Counted from the first letter of the stretch, positions 44,753-56,588 are shown. The stretch: DNA of 64,000 nucleotides from Cladorrhinum sp. PSN259 (GCA_033725935.1 MU867104.1:1-64000); one strand, 5' to 3'. Numbers and translations: made by a program. The notes: generated by a model not told the origin, from the letters alone.

Positions 44753-45268
44753 GGCCTGGTACAGCGCCGCCCCTGCCACCGCTTCGACTCGTTTGGCTCG
44801 ACTTCTGCTGCTCAGACAGCAGCTGCCGTCCCCCAGGAGACAGCCGAGGTCCGTTCAACTTTTGACGACCTGTTCGGTTAGTATGACGTTGCCAACCAAA
44901 CTCAATATGCCTAACAAGCCGCCGACTTCGAGGCCGAGGAGGCAAAGTGGATGGACGAGCATGGCCCAGAAGGAGGGCGGCATGCCGAGTAAGTAATAGC
45001 AGCAGCCTAAAGTGTGTTCGGTACCATTTTGCTGACGACGACTATGCAGAGTCTCTTACCGCTGGACGATACCCGCAACCTCCAGAAGGACGGCGCCGGG
45101 TTCGAAGAGCCTTGACAAGCAGTTGGATTGACTCGACGATTGAACCGCTCATCTGCTGAGCCTCCTCACAATCTGACAGCCGAGGTGGTGCCAGGCAAGG
45201 CGGGCCCCGGAATCAAAACATCTGCCAAGAAGTGTCGCCAGTTATACACAATGTCTTTGTTCATATAA
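44753..45268 (+). pseudogene. Decayed gene with two Gln-to-stop changes
   Basis: A frame with clear coding character reads FDSFGSTSAAQTAAAVP, then STFDDLFG-stop-YDVANQTQYA-stop-QAADFEAEEAKWMDEHGPE. The two stops are TAG at 44879-44881 and TAA at 44912-44914; both are one C-to-T change from a Gln codon. The stretch ends at a good donor (GTAAGT at 44989), and an acceptor (TATGCAG, to 45049) begins further coding-like sequence to about 45268, though which frame follows is not certain. The acidic, Ala/Glu-rich character suggests a helical protein; the family is not recognised. The upstream limit is unclear. Confidence 0.4.
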
Positions 45269-46829
45269 TTGTTCCGGTTTTATTTTTTTCTTCCGGTTAT
45301 GCCCGATAACGCTCTGACTTAAACAACAAGTACCCTGCTTCCCCGGTTGTTGAGGATACGAGATTGATTTGGAATACTGCGTACCGGATGGTTTCCTTGG
45401 TCCTGTATTTGATCCCGAATCTATTCATCCTCCCTTGCTTCCCATCTCTTCACTCCAAAGTCAAACAGCGAGTAGTGTCAATGCTGCGCCAAAGGCTTGC
45501 CCTTACGCAAATTATATCGAACACCAATACGTACTGTTTCTTTGCGCGAGACCACCAAGCCCACACATGAATACCTTATCTAGACCAACAGCGACGAGAC
45601 TGTGGGCTAAATGACAATGGATAGACCCAAACCTGGGCCAAGCACCCTTCCGGCTTATCTCACCACGGCCATGACGACGGTACGACTTGTTGCATAAGAC
45701 AAGCAGCATCGCCATCCGAGCATGCTGCATGTTTGTCACATGGAGCTGCTCAGATCATTCGGAGCGAACACCAAGGCGGAGGAGGTTGATAAAGCCGCGG
45801 AGAATCGTGCGAAACGGGCTTCTCCAACTGCATCTGCGTAGCATAAGTAGCATTTTTTCTTTCTTTTCTGGATGTGTGTATACATATACAGGACACTGCA
45901 CATGCAGCTAGACAGCCAGTTTTACCGTATGGGTGACTATCATTTCAGAGAGATAGTCAAAGACGACGAAGAAAGCATGTGGGAGTTGTTGATGACCATG
46001 GTTTTCTGATTTTATTTTCCAAGAATTTAGTTCATTTTTTTTTAATCTTTTATTTTTATTTTCCTTTGGTCGTATGTTAGTATTCATTGATGACAAGAGG
46101 TATCCAACCTATACATAGATAACTTGTCGAATACTTACAACAGAGAGAAACAAGCTAAGGACTAATTTCAGGGCTTGCTCAGTGAGAAGAAGTCACGAAT
46201 AATCATGTCTCCAAATAGGCATGCACTTATCCAATGCCTTCATTAAACGGACCAGGTCACCATTATACTGCTAAAAGGAAGGACCTTCTTTTATGCATAC
46301 TTGTGACTGTATAGACTCCAGATAGCCAGCTCCAACACGATGCTCATTCTTTCTTAGCTGGGAGTCTACATATATCTCTGGAGTGACTTGAACAGAAATT
46401 CAAGGTCACACTCTGAGACCTAACACCACCAACAGGGTGAAAAACTGCTTGTGTCGTGATGTCTTCAAAGGTCCCTAGCCAGAAACGTGGCTTGAGGTGT
46501 TACCTGTTCAACACACTCGGACCATTGGTTCTGTCTAACAGAACCAGACGGAATGCTATGATGTCGTCCCAATCGAAGCACACGCTATTGTCCAATTCAC
46601 AGCCTGTGACCGGTTTTTCTTTTTCAAGACAGGTACTTAACGACCACCTCTCTCTCTTTTCTCTCTTGTTCTTTTTTCTGAACCGCGACAACGACAAGCT
46701 TCCTCGCCGCTCCCTCACCCTTACTTTTTTGTCGAGCCAACCAGCCAACCATCACCACCATCACTACCACAACTACCACCACCAACGCACCGCTCTAGTT
46801 TTGGTGTCTCGCGCGCCCAAGTCGAGACC

Positions 46830-47338
46830 ATGGACGCTCCAACGACAGTGTCGTATGTATTCCACCCTCACCGTCTTTCCAGTATGCTAACAAAATACAT
46901 CAGCGCAGGCAGCAAGCAGGTAGCCGCCCAGCCCAGCCCAACTCGCGCAATGTCGGGCCGGACCAGCCTCGTCGGGCGTGGCGGGTGTCGGACCTCCAGT
47001 TCGACCCCACTCACTAGGCGTGGCTGGAGGTCTAGCGAGTCTAATGGCAGATCCGGGATGCAGAGGCCGAGTCCCAGCTTCGGCGGGACGTCCACCTCCT
47101 GGCTGTCCGGGACACGCTGGACCGTTTGGCGCAGGAGGGCCAGTGTCTGCGTGAGGTCCAACTCCTCATGCTGGAGCACCAGCACCAGGTGCGACTCCTG
47201 AAGCTGCGGCTCAACCGGGACCTGGACGTTGGGAGGAGCTGGTCTTGGGCTGTGGTCGTTGGTTTCGTCGGTTTGTGCCTGGTGCTTGCTGGCTTCTTGG
47301 CCCTGCAGGTGGCAGCGTTGCTACTGAGATACCACTAG
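46830..47338 (+). pseudogene. Spliced coiled-coil/membrane-anchor gene with three in-frame stops
   Basis: Exon 1 (46830-46852, starting ACCATGG) ends at donor GTATGT. The 56-nt intron has a perfect branch site GCTAAC and ends GCAG at 46908; exon 2 runs 46909-47338. The joined frame is 151 codons including three internal stops: TAG 47015-47017, TAG 47033-47035 and TAA 47042-47044. Around them the sequence reads DLQFDPTH, AWLEV, RV and then an uninterrupted WQIRDAEAESQLRRDVHLLA helix, a long heptad-like coiled coil, and a C-terminal hydrophobic segment (VVVGFVGLCLVLAGFLALQV) ending in RYH. All three stops are one C-to-T change from Gln. The architecture is a tail-anchored membrane protein. It is either a young pseudogene or, less likely, a gene rescued by readthrough or RNA editing. 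The first acceptor (CAG at 46903) would give another frame without these features. Confidence 0.55.
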
Positions 47339-50300
47339 TTAGCTTGAGGATGAGGAGGAGAGGGCTTCGTTCAGGGTCCATCTCCGACTGTGGCTGCCCT
47401 GTCTCAGTCCGGCCAGTCGCGCGAGGAATGCGAGGACATAATCAATGTGTAAGTGTATTATTTTTGTTTCTTTGCTTAGCTTTGGCCTTTTGCTGACACT
47501 TGTTTTCTTCCGTTAGCTTTGTGTGTGCCTGATCTCATCACAAATCCTCCTCGACGACTCAGAATATCTCTGCCACGTCTCTCACGACTTCCCCCCGGCC
47601 TGCCAAGCTCCTTTTCACGCATGACACCATCTCCTCGATGGCTGCCCACCTGATCTTTATGCCTCTTCACATCGTCTTTACGCCTATCAAACACATATAC
47701 CGGCCCAACAACCCCTTCTTCATGCCTGCTTACATTTAATTGACACCTGCCGGCTTCTTCTTCACGCCCTCAACATATTCCATAGGCCTGCTACAGCCTC
47801 GTTCTATGCCATGACAATTTTCAATAGGCATGTCACAGCCCTTTTAACGGCTACCAAGCCTGATCTAACGCTTCCCCTCCTCTTATTTACGCCTGCAGAG
47901 TCACACTCACACCTGCTTGTGGCTTATTTACACCTATCAGAGAGGAATTTACGGCGGCAAAACTACGTTTCAGTAGTAAAAACATGTCGAATATATCTGT
48001 TTGTTTCTGAGGAGGGATTGTTTAACTTTTGAGCGATATTCGGTCAGTTGGAACGCATATATGGCGGATGAGAACGGATGAGTTAGAATGCATGGATTGA
48101 CAGGTGGATGAAATGCTCATGATTGAAATTAATACAATACGGCACGCCTACAATATATCGGCCGTGGCGCCTTTCGAGACAAGTTCTTTAATGTTCTTTG
48201 ATGCTTGAGTGGCTGTCACTGTTGTCCATCCCGCCTTGAGATTCCCAACTTGTGAAGCTCCGAAAAGAGGGACACACCAAATCGCAGTTCCTCCGCGCAG
48301 CTAAAACGCACCTGGCGGAAAACAGAATCCGGAGCAACTGCCCCGGCTTTCTCCCACGAACCCCGCCTACCTGCCTGCCAACAGACCTTGATGTAAATGC
48401 TCAGGCACCTTGAGTGACTTGATCGAGACAAGCGTTTTCAATACCCCTCCATTGTGTTCGAAGACTGCTACTGGAGGCAAATGGCTCAGAATTACCAACA
48501 CAACAGTTCTTGGTTTTCCGTTTCCACTCATCCCTCAGACTCAGTTGATCGAATGCCGCCAAACTGCCTTCCGCTCCTCACCCACATTACTAGTAAAGTA
48601 AAATTACCAGATCGCCGCCTCCTGCTTCCTATGGTAAGTTACCATCCACAAGGCCATGCAGCAAGCATGTCGAGGGCTTCCGCTTCCTTGTCTGACCAGC
48701 CAGCGAATCTCAATACAAGTTGAAGGTACATACTACCAGCAGTATAGGCTACACAGTCTTCGTCCAAATCCTTCCATTCCTTCTAGCACCGTTTCCGTGT
48801 TCCAGATGCCGACCAAACGGAGGGTTTCTCGATGTCAAGCCAAGAACAGAGATGCGCGACTCCAACAGGATCCCTGGTATTCTGGGGAAATACGCACGAA
48901 CAACTGACGAGCGATTCTTGGCCTTGCACTTCACAAGAAGAACCGCGTAGCCCGGGCTACCAATAACATCTTTCCAGTTTCTGGTAGGAGCTACAGGTAC
49001 CTAATTGTGCCGTTGGCACCATCGTCTTTTGCGATTTGTCAAGGCGGTCACCTTCCACAAGATCAACTAGACAAGACAGGAAGCTTGAGGATCAAGGGAT
49101 CAGCCGGGGATCTCGGGCAGCCCAGCGGTCAAAAGTTCTTGCCGACTGTTTTCTTCGCCTCTGCCGCCCGCGCAAGACGTTAACGCTCCTTTAGCAGAAT
49201 AGCTCCCGCCATCCTGACAAGAGAACAACCGGCACTTGCCAACGCTTCTCCAGCCAAGTGCTGTCGCCTTCTCTCCAACGTCTAATGCAAGAGGGTTAGT
49301 ACTGTAGCTTCTAATGGACCCAAGAACCATTATATTATTTACTGACATGTTGGCCATCACAGGACTCTGAAACTGGGTGGTCAACAAGCCCCATGCGCTT
49401 GCCAAGAAGTCGATGTCGGCCCTCGCTCGCTCAACTTCCAAGGGGTGTTTTTCCTACCCAAAGATCAAGAATGTCGGAAAGGCGCGCGTGGTAAGAATTT
49501 TCTGGAGACTGTTCCTTGGGCTCTTCTGGTGGACAGCTCGCAAATCCTACCTTCCAAGGAAGGCCGTTTGTTGATTTGATTTCTCCTCCACTGTCCAGCG
49601 TCCTCCGGACCTCACTTTCACTGGACAAGAACAAGAACTTTGGGTTGGTTAAGCAGTTCCGCTAGCCCTGGGTCTCTCGCGCTGCCGCCCGCCACTCCTC
49701 CACCTCCACCAGCGTCTTCGTCAACCGCAACCGAGGAGTGAGTCGGTCCCACGACTCGGAATCTAGGAGTGGACAATAGTATCACAGAGCTGAGAGGAAG
49801 CCCTGGTTTTAGTAACTGACACTCGACGCTGCGAACTTAATCCCGACTCTTGGTTGCAGCGAGGCACCCTGTGCCGTCTGCGGTATTGCGCCGCCAACCA
49901 GACTCTCATGCCATCGTCCTTTATCCTTCCATGTGTTTGACTCGCCCTCAACTCTGTCATCGCGGCACTCATCTCCTCTCCATGTTGGAGTACCAGCATT
50001 CTGGCAACCGCGAGCAGCAACAACGCGACTTCACTTTCGCTCCTCTCTCTCTCATACACTGACCTCTACATCAGCTACCCGCTATGGAGAATTAACTTTA
50101 CGAGGAGTAAGTAAGGGTTGCCCATCCATTCTCGGCCATATCTCCAACAACTGACAATGCATTCGATCAAGGGAGCGAGGTAAAATCTTTACCAAAAATC
50201 ACTTTCAAATACCTTTTTTTTCTTTCGTTATTTTTAGGACTTCCATTTCGCTACATGGGGCACGATCAGGCAAGAGCCAGAACCTAGCATCAGCATTACC

Positions 50301-51152
50301 CAAAAGGTTTGGCGAACTGGCGTCAACTTGCTTTCAACTATTCCTTTAGACTTTGAGCTGTCGACAATGTCCTTAGCCGGCACTACAGTCTCGGTTCTTA
50401 TTTGCGGACGGCAATATCATCAACATTATTTACCAACATTCTTTCTTCCTCTCAGCTTTGCGTTTTCAAGTAGCCATCAGGAGTTCGGCCACTCTAGCCT
50501 GGTAGGATACAATCTCCGGGGGGCGATCGTTGCCAGGAGCTTCGAGATATAAACGTTGTTAATCTCATCGTCTCTACGGGGGTAAAATAGACTTGTGTGC
50601 AACTAGAATTCAGCTGATAACTCGATGAATGTAGTCAAATCGGCAGTTCAAGGCAATGCGAATGAGTAGCTATTCAGGGGTCAACAGGCCTCCACCATGG
50701 ACAAAACAGTTTACACGACTTGGTTATTTTGACTCGAAGCCTACATCTGGCTAGGTGACCCAAGGAACGTGCGCATGATTGCACCACGGGCCAAGAAAAC
50801 AACTGAAAACCCCCCAATTTAACCCCAAATTCTTTCTCCTACAGACTCTCTAATATTTCGTTTTATCATTGCCAACAATGTTGTTTGGGTCTTTGTGCTG
50901 GTCGAGGGGGCTCCTTCCAACAATTGCCTAGCACCAAAGCGAGTCGCCGTCCCTCAGGCAATAACCACGGCCCTGCCATCCCTTCATTATAGGCTTTAGC
51001 ACTACGGTTTGGCAACCGGTGGTCTCAGTGCTGTCAAGTTTTATTCCCGTGGTTCGACGATATCGACGTCGCGGGTACCCAGAAGAAAACCCAAAAGCCT
51101 CCGCGTGTCCAAGTATGTGTATACAGTACGTGTATCATTGAAATTAGACCTC
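47339..51152. other. Gene-poor interval with possible coding traces
   Basis: No intact gene was found. Fragments with weak coding character occur (for example minus strand near 49300-49465). Between 47630 and 47945 there are irregular recurrences of TTTACGCCTATCA/TTCATGCCTGC-like words at roughly 30-40 bp spacing, which look like a decayed tandem array. Confidence 0.4.
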
Positions 51153-51674
51153 CTATTCCCACCAACGCCCCATCTGTCTCAACACATTCGTCCCGCAGTG
51201 TAACTCCCCCCCTCGTACATGATGACTCATGTAATCATCTATCCACTTGACTTCTAACCCAGCCCGTCCATAGACTTGCTCCACAGCATCCGCAAAGATG
51301 TCTCGGCCCTCAACCATCGGACCCCACTGTTTCGGCGCAATGTAGTACTTGGCGTTTCCTAGAACTAGCCCGTTGATCGCCTGCGGCAGCAGGCCCTTGA
51401 GCTGTCTCTCCCCGGGGTGTGCAGCACTTAATCTCGGTGGGTGGCCGTCGGGTGTGTCTGGCCAGGAGTAAGTCACGTCCTTGAAGAGAGTCGGCACTCG
51501 GAGGACGTCCTCTTGCCTTAGCGGCACCTCGCCCAACAGGAGAGCGAGGTTTTGGTCAATGTACCGTTGGGCGTATGCTTGCGTGCTCTCAAAAGTTTCA
51601 ATTAATCGTTTTATATCTTGAAGACCACCTTTGATTTTTGTCAGAGCAAACTCTATCCCCTAACCAACCGGTTT
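51153..51674 (-). pseudogene. 3' fragment of a peptidylarginine deiminase-like gene
   Basis: An open minus-strand stretch of about 173 codons matches the C-terminal catalytic part of the peptidylarginine deiminase (PAD) family. Seen in order: TQAYAQRYIDQNLALLLGEV, DVLRVPTLFKDV, LLPQAINGLVLGNAKYYIAP, KQWGPMVEGRDIFADAV, and the hallmark end DDYMSHHVRGGELHCGTNVL, finishing RQMGRWWE and stop. The HCGTN motif contains the catalytic Cys and the preceding His-containing helix is intact, as in fungal PAD proteins. PAD enzymes convert protein arginine to citrulline. No upstream part (N-terminal two thirds, including the first catalytic Asp/His region) could be found at higher coordinates, so this is a truncated relic. 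An additional exon beyond a missed intron is possible but unlikely given the decayed surroundings. Confidence 0.7.
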
Positions 51675-51736
51675 CAGGTTAAAAATCAGCCCGTTTGGAC
51701 GAACATCTTAAAAGCCAGGCACGAAAATCCTCTGAA

Positions 51737-52225
51737 ATGGTCCAGAACAATCACTCTAAAGCGATGGATGAGCAAGGCACGGGAAAAAATACCCGAATTC
51801 AAGAGCAACGGACGGCTGCAACGGCAATAGCCAAGATAGCTCCTGCCAAAGACAACACCGAGTTGACCATCCGACCAACTCCGACAACAGCTAGTCCTAG
51901 TCGCACAAGGATCCCAACCCCCAGCACCAAGAGGGAACCTCCCTGCTCCAAGGCTCGTCACACCGATACTGATTCAGAGACTCCTCAACCCATAACCGAG
52001 GTTTCTATTTTAAGGTGGTGAGAATTAGAGTAGGGATCCTTTATTGACTAGTCCAAAATATTGGAGATGTTTCTGGATTCAATAGAGGAAAAGATTCCAC
52101 CACCACAGACGGCAAAGGATATACAATCTCGCTCGGCTTCCACAACTCCTGTCCGCAAAACCCGTTCCAAGATCCAAATTTTGCCTAGCTCAGATCCCCA
52201 GTACAATCCAAATGGAGGAGATTAA
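51737..52225 (+). pseudogene. 163-codon frame with three in-frame stops, unknown family
   Basis: One continuous plus-strand frame from the ATG at 51737 to TAA at 52223-52225 is interrupted only by TGA 52019-52021, TAG 52031-52033 and TAG 52049-52051. Before the stops it is Thr/Ala/Pro-rich and basic (NNHSKAMDEQGTGKNTRIQE, then TPTTASPSRTRIPTPSTKRE). After them it reads SKILEMFLDSIEEKIPPP and RKTRSKIQILPSSDPQYNPN. The composition is that of a disordered, nucleic-acid-binding type protein, possibly the gag-like part of a transposon. It overlaps antisense to the region just upstream of the PAD fragment. The family is not recognised. Confidence 0.4.
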
Positions 52226-52583
52226 AAGAACCAGTAGAACGTAGTGTAGGGAACACTGTGCTCAATCACCCGGCCCGGCAACACTACAGCTTTGCCCAGC
52301 ACCACCTGCGGTAAATCACTCCGTATACTTGGCTCAATCCCTGTGAGAGACCCTTCCCGCTATCCCTAAAGCTGCAACCAAGCGACAGCTCCGGTCTTGA
52401 GGGGCCCCTTGTCAGGTGGGGTGGAGACGCTCAAGCCAACATAGTGACAATAAAAGATCAAGGACTGGGAGTCAACTCATCATTTACTAGGCTCTGACAC
52501 AACGCTACGAAGTTGTCCACAGTAACGTACTGACTATTAGTCTCTAGACATCTTCTTAAAACAACACGACAGAGTTGCGTCAG

Positions 52584-52736
52584 TTAGAAGGTGACCGAGG
52601 CGTTCCAGTAGGGCAGCTGCGACGCTTTCTCCTGGGCTTCGATGGCTGCCACATCTCTGGACGCTTCGCCGAAGGGAATAATGGGCTGGGGTTGCTTTCC
52701 ATCCACTGTGTCTGATTTGCCGAACGCGTTCTGGTC
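52584..52736 (-). pseudogene. Isolated 3' coding exon, unknown family
   Basis: Minus strand, 50 codons plus TAA. It reads AFGKSDTVDGKQPQPIIPFG, EASRDVAAIEAQEKASQLPY and ends WNASVTF. This is coherent C-terminal coding sequence. It is preceded by GACCAG, which could be a splice acceptor, and by stops in frame. No upstream exon could be found. It lies on the same strand as the PAD fragment but does not resemble it. Confidence 0.35.
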
Positions 52737-53510
52737 TTACCATGTGTTGTTCCCTACATAGGTAGGTATTGACAATAACGTCAGGGACACCAGGAAAATC
52801 GCGCAAGCGCACCGCGATTTTTGTGGCCTTGATTATTAAAAGTGCATGCTGTGGATCTGTGATGAAACCTGAAACAAGGTGCTTGGCTCCGCCCCTTTTC
52901 AACACGCAAGCAGACAGTGGCAGGCACGTATTCCCAGTTCAAAATCACCTAGGGTTATGGATCCGAGCCGCATAACTAGTTACCTACCTGGTAGTGTAAT
53001 TAAAGGAGCTTGCACTGGCAGTGGGGACTCTAAGGGGTTAGGCTGACCTTTAACAGGCACTGCATCTATCAGTCGTTGGTTTGGATATAATCCAACATAT
53101 CTAAGCACACGGTATATAAAAGAAGGAAAATAGAGGTGGGCGATGACTGGCCTCGGGTCATTCAAGTGCATATGTTTTGGTCTAAATTACAGAAAGATGC
53201 TTATGATAAATTGTATTACGGTGGTTATTAGATCTGGAACCGAACTTTGATAGTCAACCTTGGTCTGAGCGTGGCAGGATTACGATCCCAGCGATACGCC
53301 TCAACTAACTCGAAGGATTCAATGCGAACGACGATAGTTAGCGTTAAGTAACGCGTCCACCAGTCTCAGCCTGCCTTTGGCACTCTATTAGTAACGTTCA
53401 TCGACTATAAAATGGAGGTCGTCCGGACATCGTCGGGATGAATTCACTCCTCGCTCATCACCAGACGACTTGAACATCACGCAGGTCTTCTGTCGTCCGA
53501 CTCCTCCACC
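52737..53510. other. Intergenic region, promoter of the hydrolase gene
   Basis: No gene was seen in the left part. The right part is the hydrolase promoter and contains a TATAAA at 53405-53410, about 100 bp before the start codon, and a pyrimidine-rich leader just upstream of 53511. Confidence 0.5.
53405..53410 (+). promoter_or_regulatory. TATA box of the hydrolase gene
   Basis: TATAAA within GACTATAAAATGG lies 101 bp upstream of the start codon. Position and sequence suit a fungal TATA element, leaving room for a 60-70 base leader. Confidence 0.55.
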
Positions 53511-55454
53511 ATGCGGTCCCGGTCCTCCTCATCGACACTCTGGTCCATGATATTTTTCCTGTCGGCACTTACATCCGCCTTCAAAACTCCCATCCATACC
53601 CGGCAACTGGGCAACACCTCCTTCAACTGGTCGGCCATTACGCCCACTCCAGACCTCCAATACCACCCGTGCTATGGCGGAACCTTCCGATGCGCGCGAC
53701 TGCAGCTTCCGCTTGACTACTCCAAAGCCGGGCCCCCCGGCAACCCCTACCTCACCACCAGCAGCGACACCGACACCCAGCAACAACAGCACGCCGCCAT
53801 AGCCATCGTCGCCCTCCCCGCCACCGTCCCGCCCACAGACCCCTCCTACGCCGGCCCGATTCTCATTAACCCGGGCGGACCGAGCGTCTCCGGCACGGGT
53901 TTCGTCCTATCGGCGGGGGCCATGATCCAGGCGCTGCTCGACGTGCCCGAGCAGCGGCACTACGATATCGTGGGCTTCGACCCGCGCGGCGTGGCCTTCA
54001 GCACGCCCAGCGCGTCGTGCTATGCCACCGAGCTCGACCGCGCGGCCGACGCGCTGCAGAAGCAAGGCTTGCCGAGTGTGCTGACGCAGCAGGGGCAGCG
54101 GGTGCACTTTGAGACGAGCCGTGCGCTGGGCCGGTTGTGTGAGGCGACGACCGGGGAGGGCGGTGTGTTTATGCATATGTCGACTGCTAGTGTAGCGAGG
54201 GATATGCTGGAGATTGTGGAGGGGTTCGATAAGCTGCAGAAAGGGGTTGTTGATGATGGTAACAACGGGACGAGGAAGCGGTCGGATGGGGAGTCGCCGA
54301 GGCTGCAGTACCTTGGTTTTTCCTATGGGACGCACCTGGGTAATACCTTTGCGTCCATGTTTCCTGACAGGATCGGGAGGATGGCGCTTGATGGGGTTGT
54401 TGACGCGGAGGATTATACTGCCGGGGTGAGTGGTGACAGAGTGACAGTATCTGTTATTATTCCCGTACGCTGATGAGAGAGTGCTGATTTGAAGCGTTTG
54501 CAGACCTGGCAGAAGAATGTCAACGACGGCGAAGCCGGGATCGACATCTTTTACAACATCTGCTTCGACGCCGGCGACGCCTGCCCCCTTCGCAGCAGCC
54601 AGGATACCAGCGCAGCAGACATCCGCGCTCGTGTCACGGCCCTGCTCCAGAACCTCAGAGAATCCCCGGTTGCCGCCGTACACAACGGGCGCATATACGT
54701 TGTCTCGTCCCAGCTCCTCAGCGAAACTATCCGGCAAGCCATGTACACGCCCATCCAGAGCTTCGCACCCCTGGCGCAGACGCTAGCCGAATCCCTCTCA
54801 GGAAACTTCACGCGCATCCTGTCCAGCCGCATCGTGCCCTCCAACGCACGCTCCGACGTCTGCACAGAACCGGATTCCGCCTCCCCACCACAGCGGTATA
54901 CCTTCGCGGACGACGTCACCGCAGGCGTGGTCTGCGGCGACTCCCAAGCCTCGGCCGGCACGCGCGACCTGGCCTGGGCCGCCTCGGCCCTGTCCGCCCT
55001 GCAGAACCAGTCCGTCACGGTTGGCGAGGCCTGGGCGCACATCCCGCTCGCCTGCGCCGACTGGCCCTTTACCCCGCCCTACGCTTTCCAGGGCCCCTTT
55101 GGCAGTCCCGCGCCGACGCCGCCCAAGACGAATGGCACTACTTGCAATAACAACAACAGCGACGGTGATGGCTGTGGCAGAGCGCCCCTACTGATCCTCT
55201 CAAGCAGGACGGACCCGGCGACCCCGCTGGCCAACGCGTTTGCGCTGTCGCGCTTACACGGCGGGTCGGCCGTGGTGGTCCAGGAGAGTGAGGGTCACAC
55301 GGCGCTGATGTCGTCGGTTAGCAGTTGTACCTATGGTATCCTACGCGAGTACTTCGCCTCGGGCACGGTCCCGGCGAACGGGACCGTTTGTGAGGCGCAG
55401 TGTGCCCCAGCGATTCCGTATCGGGAGTGTCCTGGGCTGCCTCGGTTCTTTTGA
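53511..55454 (+). CDS. Secreted TAP-type alpha/beta hydrolase
   Basis: Exons 53511-54425 and 54504-55454 join over a 78-nt intron (donor GTGAGT, acceptor TTGCAG), giving 621 aa in one frame. A signal peptide occupies the first 23 or so residues (LWSMIFFLSALTSAF). The fold is the alpha/beta hydrolase of tripeptidyl aminopeptidase (TAP)-like secreted enzymes: ILINPGGPSVSGTGF (oxyanion region), YDIVGFDPRGVAFSTP, nucleophile elbow GFSYGTHLGNTFASMFPDRI, acid residue in LLILSSRTDPATPL, and catalytic His in SEGHTALMS. The C-terminal TAP-like domain carries CEAQCAPAIPYRECPG. Several Asn-X-Thr/Ser sites fit secretion. Likely substrates are peptides or small esters in the medium. The catalytic triad is intact. 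It stands alone, 1.1 kb from the convergent P450 gene. Confidence 0.9.
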
Positions 55455-56588
55455 GAGGGTGCATTAACACGTGGAAATTGTTGGGAGAGTAGTGGGAGTT
55501 TGGGTCGAGGGGTCCAATTGGGCACTTGCCGGGCGGCAGTCGCTGTAGCTCTCTGGAGCTTGGTGGGGTAGTGGGGTTGAAACCTGTGAGATGTTAGATT
55601 CCGATCAATACTGAAAACGCGGATTCGATCGAACCTTGATAAATTTGGTATCGCTAGAAAGCCTCAATTGAGGTTATTCAGCCTTGAAAGTTGTAGATGT
55701 TGCCGACGAAAGGTGTTGGTTGTTGAAGGAAGAAAGTGGTGGTGGGTGTTGAAGGAAGAAGTTTGGCTGTAGAAGAAAAGACAGGTCATAACCCTGACAA
55801 TTGAAGACATTCCATACCAGAAAAGCTAGTGCCCCCCCGCCTGTGCGTCGCTCCCCACTCCGTACCAGCGCACATGTCGGCCAGAATTAGCCACAGCTGT
55901 CAATTGCGCTGGGCTGGCGCACTAAGCCGCTTTTGGCAATGATAAGTTGCGGCGGCTCTGCATGTGGGCGGGATTCATCATGGCAGGTTGGGGTCCCAGT
56001 CAGACAGCTGGAGTACACTAGGGGCAGTCCCGGCCTGTGTCTTTTTGCGGCTGATACTGCGATGCCGGGCTCGCGCTACGGCTGTTATAGATGAGTTCTG
56101 GGGTTCGGTAATCGAAATCATTCTCGTCATACCATTGGCTTATATCGAAAGCCGGTTAGCCATGGTGGTGGCTCAGAAAGTTTTAGCTCTTTCGAAGAGA
56201 TACTGGAAAAATCCGAAAACCCGTCCAATGGCAAAGCGTTTAGAATGCCTTCACTAAAGCCAAAGCCAAAACGGCTCGACTCTCGCCTTTTAAGGATACC
56301 TTGTAAGGACGCCTGGGTCCCTATCGACATTTTACGTGCATTTGAAATACCCTCTCGCCTGAGAAGTTATATAACGGCTCCCACACATCTGTGGCGTGGA
56401 ACTCTAACAACATCTCCTTGGGCACCATGTCTTTCACGTCCGCAGGGAATTGTAAACAATTGGCAATCCTAGAGGGACATGCTAGGTGTATACCTAGCGT
56501 TAAACCCTACTACCACTATTAGAATCCGGCCGTCCCTCTTCTTCCTTAAATTGCTCCATTTAAACCCCTATACCTCATTCAAGCCTCT
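55455..56588. other. Convergent 3' flanks
   Basis: This is the 3' flank of the hydrolase gene and the 3' flank of the P450 gene. No gene was supported. A direct repeat of TTGAAGGAAGAA occurs twice near 55725-55765. Confidence 0.45.

Noticed and set aside
45369..45614. Plus-strand frame beginning at EYCVPDGFLGPVFDPESIHP
   Set aside because: 82 codons with some coding character, but no homologous motif, no splice support and an overlapping frame of similar length; left unlisted.
49300..49465. Minus-strand stretch reading EKHPLEVERARADIDFLASA
   Set aside because: Coding-like over about 40 codons but bounded by stops and without a recognised family, start or splice partner. Not enough to list as a gene relic.
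51695..51736. Upstream extension of the 51737 frame to an ATG at 51695
   Set aside because: The extra codons look like antisense of the PAD fragment flank and add no support; the ATG at 51737 has the better context.
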